A DNA stretch of 64,000 nt, from contig JAQSEB010000005.1 of assembly GCA_030063045.1 (NCBI GenBank), positions 1,873,001 through 1,937,000 on the forward strand, given 5' to 3'. This stretch comes from Pratylenchus scribneri (Eukaryota > Nematoda > Chromadorea > Rhabditida > Pratylenchidae). The notes under the pieces are model-generated. The model saw nothing but the letters and a program-made list of their open reading frames with translations. It was not told where the DNA came from and made no database searches. A program made the translations under genes and the position numbers. Positions within the stretch are counted from its first letter, which is position 1, and the number at the start of each line of letters is the position of its first letter. Shown here piece after piece: positions 1-9,470 of this stretch.

Positions 1-895
1 AAAAATAAAAAAAAAATATTTTTTTAATGAATTATTTTTAATTTTTTTGGTTTTTTTGGCTATCTGTATGAGATATTTTTAGAAGAATATATTTTCCTAT
101 GTAAAAATTAATTTATGTAATAAATTTTTTTATTTTTATTGATAATTATATAATTTCCTCTGTCTATTTTTTATTTAATTCTTCCCTTTCCCGCAAAATT
201 GCAACTTTCTTTTTAAATCTAAGATAATCGATGAATTAATTCATTTTTTATTTATTTTTTTAAATTTTTTGAGCTCTATTGAGCAGAATGATACTTGTTT
301 TTTGTATATGAATTTTTAAAATGCTTTTTTTCCTCTGTAAATAAATAATTTATGAGTTATTAAATTTTCCTAATGTAATTGTAATTGAATATGTCCTTTA
401 TAATTTTCCTCAACACAAAAAATTTCTACATTTGTTTAAATAATTTAAAGAATAATTTTTTATTATGAATAAATTTTATTCTTTTAAAATTTTTTGTCCT
501 GATGTTGGTCTTTGTTTTTTTATCTGAATATGAATTTTTAAAGCAATATATTTTCCACTTTAAATAAATGTTCTATTAATTATAAATTATTTTTTAATTG
601 ACAATTGTAATTCAGTCTATTCCTTTTATTTAATTCTTCCTCATCTATTTCAACAAAAATTTTCGACATCTGTTTTAAAATATTAAATAAAATAATTTTT
701 ATAATGAAATAAATGTAGTTTTTATTTTTTTTTAATTTTTTGTCGAATCCGACAGTGTCTTTTATAATGTGGTGAATTTTTAAAGGAATATATTTTCCTC
801 TCTAAATAAATAATTTATGAGTTATAATTTTTTATTTTTTAATGATTATTTTAATCGAGTTATATTCTTTCTTATTTAATTCTTCATCTTCCAAC
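1..895 (+). repeat. Diverged tandem repeat array, + orientation
   Basis: Successive units carry the box pair (GGAATATATTTTCC followed by AAATAAATAATTTATGAG) near positions 300-360, 540-580 and 780-820, so the period is about 220-245 bp. Each unit continues through an AATGTAATTGTAATTGA tract, a pyrimidine tract with CTTCCTC, the seam AAAAATTTC, an ATGAATAAATTTTA tract and a T-run. After the T-run comes a short non-alignable segment (for example around 495-510 and 745-760), then TTTATAATG or TTATCTG before the next boxes. Copies are roughly 65-85% alike by eye. There is no coding sequence here. This entry defines the unit used in all array entries below. Confidence 0.85.
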
Positions 896-1319
896 AGAAA
901 ATTTCAGTTAAGGACAACAATGATCGGATAAAATATTCATAATAAAGAAAAATCATTTTACAAAGGAAATATATTTCTTTAAAAATTGAAAATCAGAAAA
1001 ATCAAGCCAGATGGTGATCAATAGTCTCAAAAATGTTTAAAAATTAATAACTATTAAAATTATTATTTTACATTTTAAATAATTTTGAAATTTTTTGTTT
1101 GCAGACAAAAAAATAAATATAACAATCTCAATTACAAATAAAATGATATTAATAATACAAAATATTTTCTAACCCATAAATTATTTATTTCAGGAGGAAA
1201 ATATATATTTCTTTAAAATCCAAGTTCCTTATAAAAAGAGAGTGTAAAATGGAACCAAAAAAATTAAAAATAATTAAAATAAAAATTGTGATAAAAAAAT
1301 ATATTTCTTTGAAAGGGAC
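896..1319 (-). repeat. Same array, - orientation
   Basis: The boxes now read as reverse complements: AAATTATTTATT followed by GGAAAATATATA near 1180-1215, and TCATTTTACAAAGGAAATAT near 950. The switch from + to - falls within about 890-940 and shows no insertion signature. Confidence 0.8.
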
Positions 1320-2335
1320 CCATCTTTAGGTTGCAGGTTTTTAGATTGCAAAATAATTACCTATTAAGAATTTTTTTACAATTTACCAACACAGATTTTG
1401 TTTACTCTAAAAATGGGTAATTTTTAAATTTTTATTACATTTTTACAATGTTAATTTTTTCTAAAAAATAGCATAATAAAAAAAATGATCAAAAATTTGG
1501 TGAAAAATAAATGTGCTATTTTCATCAATTCTATTATATATGTTACAGGCAATACTGATTATCAGGCAAAACTGATTATGCCTAGGCAAAACTGATTATG
1601 CCTGAAAATCAGGCATAACTGATTATGCCTAGGCAAAACTGATTATGCCTAGTCAAAACTGATTATGCCTAGTCAAAACTGATTATGCCTAGTCAAAACT
1701 GATTATGCCTAGGCAAAACTGATTATGCCTAGTTAATCAGTTTTGACTAGGCATAATCAGTTTTGCCTGATAATCAGTATTGCCTGTAACATATACATTT
1801 AAATTTATATAAAAAAATTGCAATTTTTGTGGGAGAGGAAAAATAAATATAAGGGAAGAAAAAATAAAGATGGACGGATCTCAATTAAAATTATCATTAA
1901 AAATTTAAAAATTTATGACTCTTAAATTATTTATTTTAAGATTAAAATATATTCCTCTAAAAATTCACATTAATTGTAAAAAGAGTGGACAATTAGTCAA
2001 AAAAAAAGTTTAAAAAAATAAAACTAATTATTCATAAAAATATTGTTTTAAATTATTAAAAAAATTTGAACTTTTCTGTAGAAATAGCATTAATTTAGTA
2101 ACATGGAACTGACTAGAAAATTTATCCGTGGCAAATTCCGTTTTAAAATTTGCAAATTAAAAAAAATTGGGAGGTGGCTTCCAAATGGCATTTTTGCCTT
2201 ATAAAATTGTTTGCTTCCTTGTTAATTAAAACAAAAAGAATGGAACTAGGAACTAAAACAGGATTTTTAGCAAAAATTTAAAAAAAATCAAAGAGAAATA
2301 ATTATATTAAATTTGTAATCAAAGGTTGAAATGTT
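1320..2335 (-). repeat. Higher-order repeat, modules D and C, reversed
   Basis: Read on the - strand this is: module C (about 2335-2090, landmarks CTTTAGTTAACAAGGAAG-like and TTTGCCACGGATAAATTTTC), one ordinary box-pair unit (about 1950-1810), then module D (about 1830-1320, landmarks CATACTTTTAAA, TTTTCATTGTAAAAATGTAAT, AACCTAAAGATGGGTCC-like). The same order occurs at 21.7, 23.0, 57.2 and 62.0 kb on + and at 51.3 kb on -. A foldback element interrupts module D at 1537-1795. Confidence 0.75.
1537..1795. mobile_element. Foldback miniature element made of 20-bp repeats
   Basis: The ends are inverted repeats: TATATGTTACAGGCAATAC at the left and its complement at the right, with about 50 bp of near-perfect pairing that continues through CTGATTATCAGGC. 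The interior is about eight tandem copies of AGGCAAAACTGATTATGCCT, with G/T variants at the third base (AGTCAAAACTG). The 20-mer itself starts AGGCA and ends TGCCT, so each copy can fold. It sits inside module D, splitting TTTTCATCAA from TTTAAATTT, so it is younger than the array. There is no open frame, and superfamily is not assignable from the ends seen. Confidence 0.85.
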
Positions 2336-3110
2336 ATTTGGAAAAAAGGAAGATTAAATGAAAACAGGAGAGACTTAATTATAATTATCATTAAAAATAT
2401 TTGTATCCCATAATCATTAATTTACGAGTAAAATATTTCCCTTTAAAAATTTACATTCAAAAAAATCGCATGCTGTTACCAATTCAATAGTTCCTAAAAA
2501 AACAAAATTAATTCAAATAAATTAATTCATTAGAAAATTAACAAAAAAGGTTGAAATTTTTTTCGTAGGTGAGAGTAAGAATTTGATAAATAGGGAGAGA
2601 ATTATTTACAATTTCAAAAAAAAATAAAAATTTTACAACCCATAAATCATTAATTTGCAGTGGAAAATATATTTCTTTTAAAATACATATTCAGTAAGAT
2701 AAAAGACGCCTTGAAGTCAAACGACCTCAAAAAAACTTTAAAATATAAAATTCTTAAAAATTCTTAAAATTAAATCATCATAATTTTTCGATAATGGCAT
2801 ATCCTGACCGTCTGCTTCGATTGTGTTGTATAAATAATTTTTGGACCCTTACTTCATCAGAAGTAATCCGGAAGCTTAAAATATTTTGTGAGGAATTTTA
2901 AAAAATAATTAATATCATTAAAATATTTTCTTATTAAATTCCACTTTTGATTAGATTTAGTCATTTTTGTTAACAAATTTATTAAATCATTAATAAAAAT
3001 ACTAAAATATCCATTAAAATTGAATATTAAAAATTAATCTTTAATAAAATAAATAAATAATTGAAAATTATTAATTTATTAAATTTTATACATTATTCAA
3101 TGTTATAATT
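2336..3110 (-). repeat. Tandem array, - orientation
   Basis: Reversed boxes (CATAAATCATTAATTTGCAG, GGAAAATATATTTC) lie near 2400-2450 and 2635-2680. The stretch from about 2860 to 3110 is A/T sequence without a clear box pair. It contains the protein-like repeat at 2793-2843. Confidence 0.75.
2793..2843 (-). pseudogene. Protein-like fragment, family L, copy 1
   Basis: About 51 bp read on the - strand match 61122-61172 with very few changes, and match 45908-45945 more loosely. In the frame that reads KIIYTTQSKQTVRICH, both differences from the 61.1 kb copy within this stretch are third-position changes in Thr codons. No start, acceptor or flanking exon is evident, so I read it as a fragment. 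The product is not recognised. Confidence 0.4.
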
Positions 3111-3226
3111 TTAAAATTCTGTGTCCCGTCCGAAACATTTGTCTATCCTTCGGTTTATTATGATTTTTATACTCGGAAGTTTTCGGGAATACTGAGCATA
3201 ACCAGATATTTAGTTTTTTGGTTATT
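3111..3226 (-). repeat. Module M copy (G+C-richer)
   Basis: The reverse complement carries CAGTATTCCCGAAAAC-like and GTTTCGGACGGGACA landmarks. It is shared with 30850-30975 and 52820-52960 on +, and in shortened form with about 27350-27390 and 58240-58275. Two G+C-rich ends flank an A/T middle. There is no coding frame. Confidence 0.7.
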
Positions 3227-3837
3227 TTTTAAATGTTTAAAACAAGGCTATTTAAAGTGGAAGAATTAAGTAAAAAACAGAATGGAAAAGAATTTATTTA
3301 AAAAAATGAAAAATTTTATGAGGAAAATTTGAAAGAATGACTGACATGATTACAATTAACCTAAAAAAATAAAATTTTTATAACTCATAAATAATTAATC
3401 GACAAAAGAAAATATATTCCATTAAAAATTAAATGCTTAAAAAAGCAAAGTTGGACATAATATCAAAAAAATAAATTTATCATCACAAAAATTATGTTAA
3501 AAAATTATTCAAAGAGAGATTATAATTTACTGTAGAGAAATAATTTGAAGAAAAAATTACATTTAAAAAATTTACAACACATAAATCATTTATTAAAAGA
3601 GGAAAATATATTTCCTTAAAATTGAAAATCAGAAAAAACAAGAATTAAGTAACGAACAAACTTTTAATAAAAATTCTTTAAATAAATTCATCAATTATTT
3701 TAAGTTTTAAAACAACGATTACATTTTTTGTAGAAAGAAAGAAATATCAAAAAAGGACTTATTCAATTACAATTTCATTAAATATGAAACATTTTATAAC
3801 ACATAAATCATTTATTTGCAATGGAAAATATATTCAT
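3227..3837 (-). repeat. Tandem array, - orientation
   Basis: Reversed box pairs lie near 3380-3425, 3580-3615 and 3795-3835, a spacing of about 205-215 bp. Confidence 0.8.
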
Positions 3838-4112
3838 TAAAAATATCATATCATATTCCCAATGGTATGTGCGAATCCACCAAACCAATACCCAAATATT
3901 ATAATGCACTGGAAGATGCGTTTTTTAATAATGATTTGGCTTTTAACCGATTCTAAATAAGTTTTAAACAAATAATAGTAAAATGGTTCAAATCCTTTAA
4001 AACCATATCCTACTTCCTACCATTTTTATAAATTGGATTTCACCACCAAATGAAAATTAGTTAAGGCAATGTTACCGCGGGTTGACCTTGAGTATCGGGT
4101 CGAGTGTGCATA
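3838..4112 (-). repeat. Module B copy, reversed and extended
   Basis: Dispersed module B. Landmarks read on the - strand: GGTCAACCCGCGGTAACA, TTTTCATTTGGTGG, AATCCAATTTATAA, AAACCATTTTAC, then CACTGGAAGATGCG-type sequence reversed and ending TTTGGTGGATTC. Relatives lie at 17816, 18291, 38800, 42505, 55507 and 55840. The extension carrying CTCGACC and GGTCAACCCGCGG is shared only with the 38.8 kb copy. It is non-coding. Confidence 0.7.
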
Positions 4113-4334
4113 CATTCTCACACATAATAATATAACTCAAACTCCTCCATTTCCATGCATCCAATTTTGAAAAAATTTTATTTGGAAAATCGCTGATTGC
4201 CGGAAGGATAAAATCTTATAATTTTTTATTAAATTAATATTTAATTTTTAGATATTATTTTTAAAATAAATTTAGAATAAAAAAATAATTTAATTTTTAT
4301 TTTAAATATTTTAAATAAATAATTCATTTAAAAT
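4113..4334. other. A/T spacer with a small G+C island
   Basis: Positions 4113-4215 are unique-looking. They include TCGCTGATTGCCGGA, which recurs reversed near 8457 (CGGCAATCAGCGA) and resembles part of module I at 60940. The remainder is A/T homopolymer-rich. No box pair or gene is seen. Confidence 0.5.
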
Positions 4335-4525
4335 ATTTAAATATTAATTTACCACAAATGCCAAATTGAAAAGGAAAAAACCAAAATTTAAGAGCGTGTG
4401 CCTGAAATTACAATTTTTAAACTTTTAAAATTTTTTCTTGTAAAATTACCCCGCAACTCAAGCCCATTGAATCGGAAAATTATAATGATTTCAAAATCAG
4501 CAAAGAATAGAGATAGAGTGGGAAA
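4335..4525 (-). repeat. Module Q, copy 1 (reversed)
   Basis: Read on -, it carries AATGGGCTTGAGT, CAGGCACACGCTCTTA and TCAATTTGGCATTTGTGG in that order. The same order occurs on + at 14830-15000, so this is a two-copy dispersed module of about 170-190 bp. There is no convincing reading frame. Confidence 0.65.
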
Positions 4526-6480
4526 AAAATTCCAAATTCGGCGATTGAAATGAAGTGAAATTATCTAAAATTTGCAAAATGAAGAAAGTTAAATGGAAAA
4601 TAAAGAAAACTTTAAAAATATTAAACACATTAAATTTCAATCTAAAAAAACTCAACAATAATTATCATTAAAAAAAATATTAATTCATAAAAAAGGAGCT
4701 TTTCTATTGGAAAACGTAAAAATTAAAAAAAAAATAAAAAATTGAAAAATAGTTCATATTTTTAATTTTAAAAGAAAGATTGAAATTTTTCTGAACTAAA
4801 AAAGGAGTGAAAAAACAGTCATTAAAAATAAAAAAATTACAATCCGTAAATTATTTTAATACAGAGGAAAATATATTCCTTTAAAAAAATCACATTTAGA
4901 AAAAATTCTGCAAGGTAGTATTCGACGTAAAAAACAAAATAAATATTCCTAAAATAATTCCTCAATTTTTAAAAATTTAAAATAAAAGTAGAAATATTCT
5001 GTGGAAAGAGGACGAATTAAATAAAAAAACTTAAGCTATCATTAAAAAATTATAACTCATATATTATTTTATTACAGTTTACAGAGGAAAATATATTATT
5101 CTTTTAAAAATTTCAAATCAGAAAATCTGTCTGTCGACAATCGACATAAAAAAATTTTTAAAAATTAAAAATTGTAAAATTAATCCATTACAAAAAATTA
5201 TTTTAATATTTCACACAAGAGGTCGAAATTTTTGTGGAGATATATGAGGAAGAATTAATAAAAAGGAAAGACTTATTTATAATTTAAAATAATAATAAAA
5301 ATTTGTAACACATAAATCATTTATTTAGAGATGAAATTAATTTAAAAATTCATATTCAGATAAAAATAGAAGACAAACATCAGGGCAAAAAATTTTAAGA
5401 AAATTAAAATTAATTTATAACAAAAAATTATTTTTTAAATTATTTAAATGAATGTTGAAATTTTTTGTAGGGAGGAAAATTAAAAAGGAAATGCTCAATT
5501 ACAATTACATTAGAAATAAAAAAAATATTTAACAACTGAAAAATAATTATTTACTGGGGTTTATAACAAAAAATTATTTTTTAAATTATTTAAATAAATG
5601 TTGAAATTTTTTGTAGGGATAAAAATTAAAAAGGAAATGCTCAATTACATTAAAAATAAAAAAAAAATATTTAACAACTGAAAAATTATTTTTTTACTGG
5701 GGAAACAAATCACTTTAAAAATTCATATACAGAAAAAAGTCAATTGGAGCAATAGAACTAAAAAATTAATATTTAATAAATAAAAATTCTTAAATTATTT
5801 TACGTTTAAAAAAAGGAAATTTTTATGGCAGGAGGACGAATTTAATAAAAAATGGATCATTAAAAAATAAAAAAATTAAAACCGATAAATCATTTATTTA
5901 CAAAGGGAAAATATATTCCTTCAAAAATTTCACATTAATTATAAAATAGATCTAAAAAATATTTTTTAAAAAAAATTAATTCTAAAAATTATTTTATAAA
6001 AATTTTTCAAAAAGAGCTTACAATTTTCCGAAGCCAGAGGAAAAGAGGGCTGAATCAATTACTTAAAATTATCATTAAAATGAAAAATATTTTATAACTC
6101 ATAAATAATTTATTTACAGAGGAAATTATATTCCTCTAAAAATTCGCATTCAGATAAAAAAACAAGCTATAAACGACCAAAAAAAAATAAAATTATCATT
6201 AAAAAATTTTTATTTTTCATTAAGAGGTTGCAATTTTTCATGGGAATGGAAAGAATTAAATTTTAGGAAGAATTTAATAAAATAGCAATTACATTTATCA
6301 TTAAAAATTAAAATTATTTTAGAACTCATAAGTCATTTATTCACACAGTAAAATATAAACCTCTGGAAATTCTCATTCAAAAAACAGACCGGCCAGCCAC
6401 GCCAAAAATTTTAAAATAATAAAATTAATAAATTTATTATAAAAAATTAGTTAAAAATTTTCAAACATATATAGGGGAAG
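4526..6480 (-). repeat. Tandem array, - orientation, with a recent partial-unit duplication
   Basis: Reversed box pairs recur near 4845, 5050, 5305, 5880, 6100 and 6320, so spacing is often about 210-250 bp. Within it, 5414-5559 and 5560-5702 are near-identical adjacent blocks of 146 and 143 bp, much more alike than ordinary neighbours. Confidence 0.85.
5414..5702. repeat. Recent tandem duplication of part of a unit
   Basis: Two copies both begin TTTATAACAAAAAATTATTT and end ACTGGGG. They differ by a handful of substitutions and a deletion of about 6 bases. The duplicated length (about 145 bp) is shorter than the unit, so this is a later slippage or unequal event on top of the old array. Confidence 0.85.
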
Positions 6481-7045
6481 GGAAAATGCGTAGAAATTTT
6501 GTCCGAATTAATCCTAATTTTAAATTTGAAAATCAAAAAATTAGGAAGACTTCTTGTTTGCATGGCATATTGTATTCGAAAATTGGTTGTTTCCTTATTG
6601 GGCTATGGCCAAAAGAATGGCACCAGATACTAAAATTCAAATTTAAGCAACCTTTTTAAAATTAAAAAATATAAATGAAATTGATTTTATGCAAAATAAA
6701 AAAAAATTGAAAATAATGAGGGAAAATGAAGAAAGTAAAAATCAATTCAAGAGAAAAAAAAAAGACAGGCTTGAATGAAAAATAGAAGTTACCTCTAATC
6801 ATGGACAAATTATTAGGGCCCGCATTTTTTACATTGCAAATATCGCAAAATATTTGCCTATTTATTTCTTTTTCTTTTGTGAAATTTGGCCAAAATATGT
6901 TTCGGATAAAATAAAATCGTTTTTACCCTTTTATTGCATTTTTACAATGAAATTTTCCCTCAAAAATTGCAAAAAAAGCTAAAAATTGGTAAATTTTTGT
7001 GAAATTTAACAAAACAAGTTTCGTAAAGAACTTCGAAATAGGTTA
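6481..7045 (-). repeat. Modules E and C2, reversed
   Basis: Read on -, module E comes first (AAAAATTTCACAAAAATTTA-like, TTTCATTGTAAAAATGCAAT, GCAATGTAAAAAATGCGGGC), then module C2 (TTGCTTAAATTTGAATTTTA, GGCCATAGCCCAATAAGGAA, TTCGAATACAATATGCCAT). The same pair occurs on + at 13120-13665 and 56200-56700. It is non-coding. Confidence 0.75.
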
Positions 7046-8285
7046 TTTTAGCAAAAAGTTCAACTTTTTGCGAACAGAGCAATTAATTAAAATAGGACTC
7101 CACAATTACAATTAATATAAAAAAATAAAATTTTTACATCTCATAAATCATTTATTTACAGAGCAAAATATATTCGACTAAAAATTTACATTCATTATAA
7201 AAATCAGGCTCCACATATATCAAAAAAAAATTTAAAAATTAAAATTAATTCTCAAAAAAATTATTTTTTAAAATTTGCCACAAAGTTGTATTTTCTAAGG
7301 GGAGGAGAAAAATTAATTAATTTTGTTTCTTTTCTAGATCTTTCAAAAGACAGTAAATGAGAATTTATTATAAAAAGTTCAATATATCAAAAATTACAAT
7401 AAAAAATAAAATTTTTTATAACCTATAAATCATTTATTTTCATAGAAAAATAAATCAATCTAAAAATTTATATCCAAATAAAAAGCAATACCCTCAAACA
7501 ACCAAAAAATTAAATAAAATTAATAAAAATTAAAATTAATTAATTATAAAAATTTGGTTTTGAACCTAGATTACAATTTTTCTAAGGAGGATTGGAAGAA
7601 TTAAATAAATAAACAGACCCAATAAAATATTACCAATAAAAATATAATTTATAAATTGTTTTATTAAAGAGGAAAATATTTCTTCTAAAAAATTTATCAT
7701 ATCCAGATAAAAATGACAGACTAATCAAAAAAATTCTTAAAAAAATAAAAATAAATGATAAAAATTTTTAACGCAACAGAAATTGCATTTTTCTGAGAAA
7801 GAAGGGAAGAATATATGTAAGGGAAGGATAAATATTTAGAAAATTTGCCTTTGGTTATAAATCGTTAAAATTTGAAAATTAAAATTATAAAGATCGCTAT
7901 TTAGACGAGTTTTTAAACTTTCCAAATGGTATATTTCCCTCTTGAATTGGTTGGAAGAATTAAATAAAAAGAGAAAAAACAGAATTAAAATTACAATTAT
8001 CATGAAAATGTAAAATTTTATAAACCATAAATTATTTATTAAAATTTAAATAAAGAATTAACCCATAAATTATTTAATTACAGAGGAAAATATACTCCTT
8101 TAGAAATTCACATTCGTTATAAAAAGACAAGCAAATGGTCGACACAAACAAAAATTTAAAAAATACTAAATTAATTCTTTACAAAAAATATTTTTTAATT
8201 TTCAATAGGTGGCTGCAATTTTCCGAGGAAAGAGGAAAAATTAAATAACTATAACAGATTTAATTACAATACAATTAATTAAAAA
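7046..8285 (-). repeat. Tandem array, - orientation
   Basis: Reversed box pairs lie near 7140, 7425, 7655, 8020 and 8065. The switch to + orientation falls at about 8285-8300, where TTAATTCTTCCTCTCATCAG begins. Confidence 0.8.
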
Positions 8286-9002
8286 ATAAAAAAATTAATT
8301 CTTCCTCTCATCAGCAAAAATTTCAACCTCATTCTTAAAATTTTAAAATTATTTTTATAATTAATTTTATAATTTTTTAATTTCCTTTTAAATTTTTTAA
8401 GCTCGGTTTAAAACCAATGAGTTTTAATAATGAGTGTGAATATTTAATATATCTGTTCGGCAATCAGCGATAGTCCAAATTAAAGACAAGAATTTGTCTC
8501 TGGATAATTTTCCAATAAGCATTTTTTCCTTCCCCTACATTAAGATATTCATTCCCTCTCATCTGAAATTGGATTTGAAAAATGTAAAATAATTGTGAAT
8601 TGATTTGTTTTTATTTTTTAAAATCATTTTTGAGTCTATTATTGACTTCTGATTCGTAATTGTTTTTTTCCGTTTTTAAATTTTAAAGAAATAAATTTTC
8701 CAATGTAAATAAATGATTTATGAGTAGTAAAATTATTTAAATAATTCTTTTGAGAATTTATTTCTTCACTATTTTTAAATTTTCTACCTATTTTGAGATA
8801 GTATATTTTTGCCAAATTACCCTAAAAACTAAATTGATAAAACTATTTTGTGATTTTTGCGATCTAAAAATTCAGCCTTAACGTTTGCTAGAAAGGAGGG
8901 AAAATCGAATTTTCTGTAAAATTAAATTTAATTTAATCCCATATTATATTATATCCAATTATTCAATAGAATTCAATTTTAAATCCCATGACATATTTTT
9001 AA
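8286..9002 (+). repeat. Tandem array, + orientation, ending in a degenerate module E
   Basis: A box pair lies near 8695-8735 (AAATAAATGATTTATGAG). From about 8760 to 8990 the sequence follows module E loosely, including AATTCAATTTTAAATCCC just before module F. Position 8457 carries CGGCAATCAGCGA, shared with 4180. Confidence 0.7.
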
Positions 9003-9344
9003 AATGAAATTAACAATTCGTATTTTATAATATTTATTTTGGTAAAATTCATGTCAATAAACATAAAATAATAATAAGGAATTTTAACAATTTCCAAAAT
9101 GTGAAAAATGTGTGTTGATACATTATTGATTGATGATGATAATTAAACATCCACCTGTGAATATAATTTGGAAGGAGAACAATTTTGTGTGAATTGTGGA
9201 AGGAAAAAATAATTGACAACACAATAAAATATAGTCAGAAAAATTCAAAAAATAAATATTCAAATTATCGCAGTGGGAAAAACCTTCCAAATTTTGTCCA
9301 AATTTCATTTTTGTCATCAAAACTCAAAATTCAAAAAATCATCA
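9003..9344 (+). repeat. Module F, copy 1 (possible promoter and 5' leader)
   Basis: This 340-bp block is much better conserved than the array and occurs three times (9003, 20475, 35310), each time after module E. Landmarks are TAAGGAATTTTAACAATTTC, GATTGATGATGATAATTAAA and AATAATTGACAACACAATAA. All three copies end at AATG followed by codons that differ between copies. Conserved non-coding sequence leading up to an ATG would fit a duplicated 5' gene flank. That is an inference. Confidence 0.6.
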
Positions 9345-9470
9345 ATGCCTTCCTCCTCGGCCTCCTCTTCGTCCGCCCCCGCCGCCTACTCTTCCGTCAC
9401 CTCTTTTATTTGTGTTGCCACCGCCTTCGGCCTCATTTTCCTCGTCGTCTTTATTTTTGTTAATTTTTAA
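9345..9470 (+). CDS. Candidate small Ser/Ala-rich membrane protein (41 aa)
   Basis: The ATG lies directly at the end of module F. The frame reads a Ser/Ala-rich start (MPSSSASSSSAPAAYSSV) and then a hydrophobic stretch of about 20 residues (ICVATAFGLIFLVVFIFV), ending at TAA. Third codon positions are almost all C or G up to about residue 35, in a region that is otherwise about 80% A+T, so base use is very unlike the neighbours. The last codons merge into ordinary repeat sequence (TTTTTGTTAATTTTTAAAGG), so the true 3' end may be lost. The opposite strand is also open over this stretch (Gly/Asp/Glu-rich), so strand is not settled. In copies 2 and 3 of module F the ATG is followed by unrelated short frames. 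Product not recognised. Confidence 0.3.
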   Translation: MPSSSASSSSAPAAYSSVTSFICVATAFGLIFLVVFIFVNF

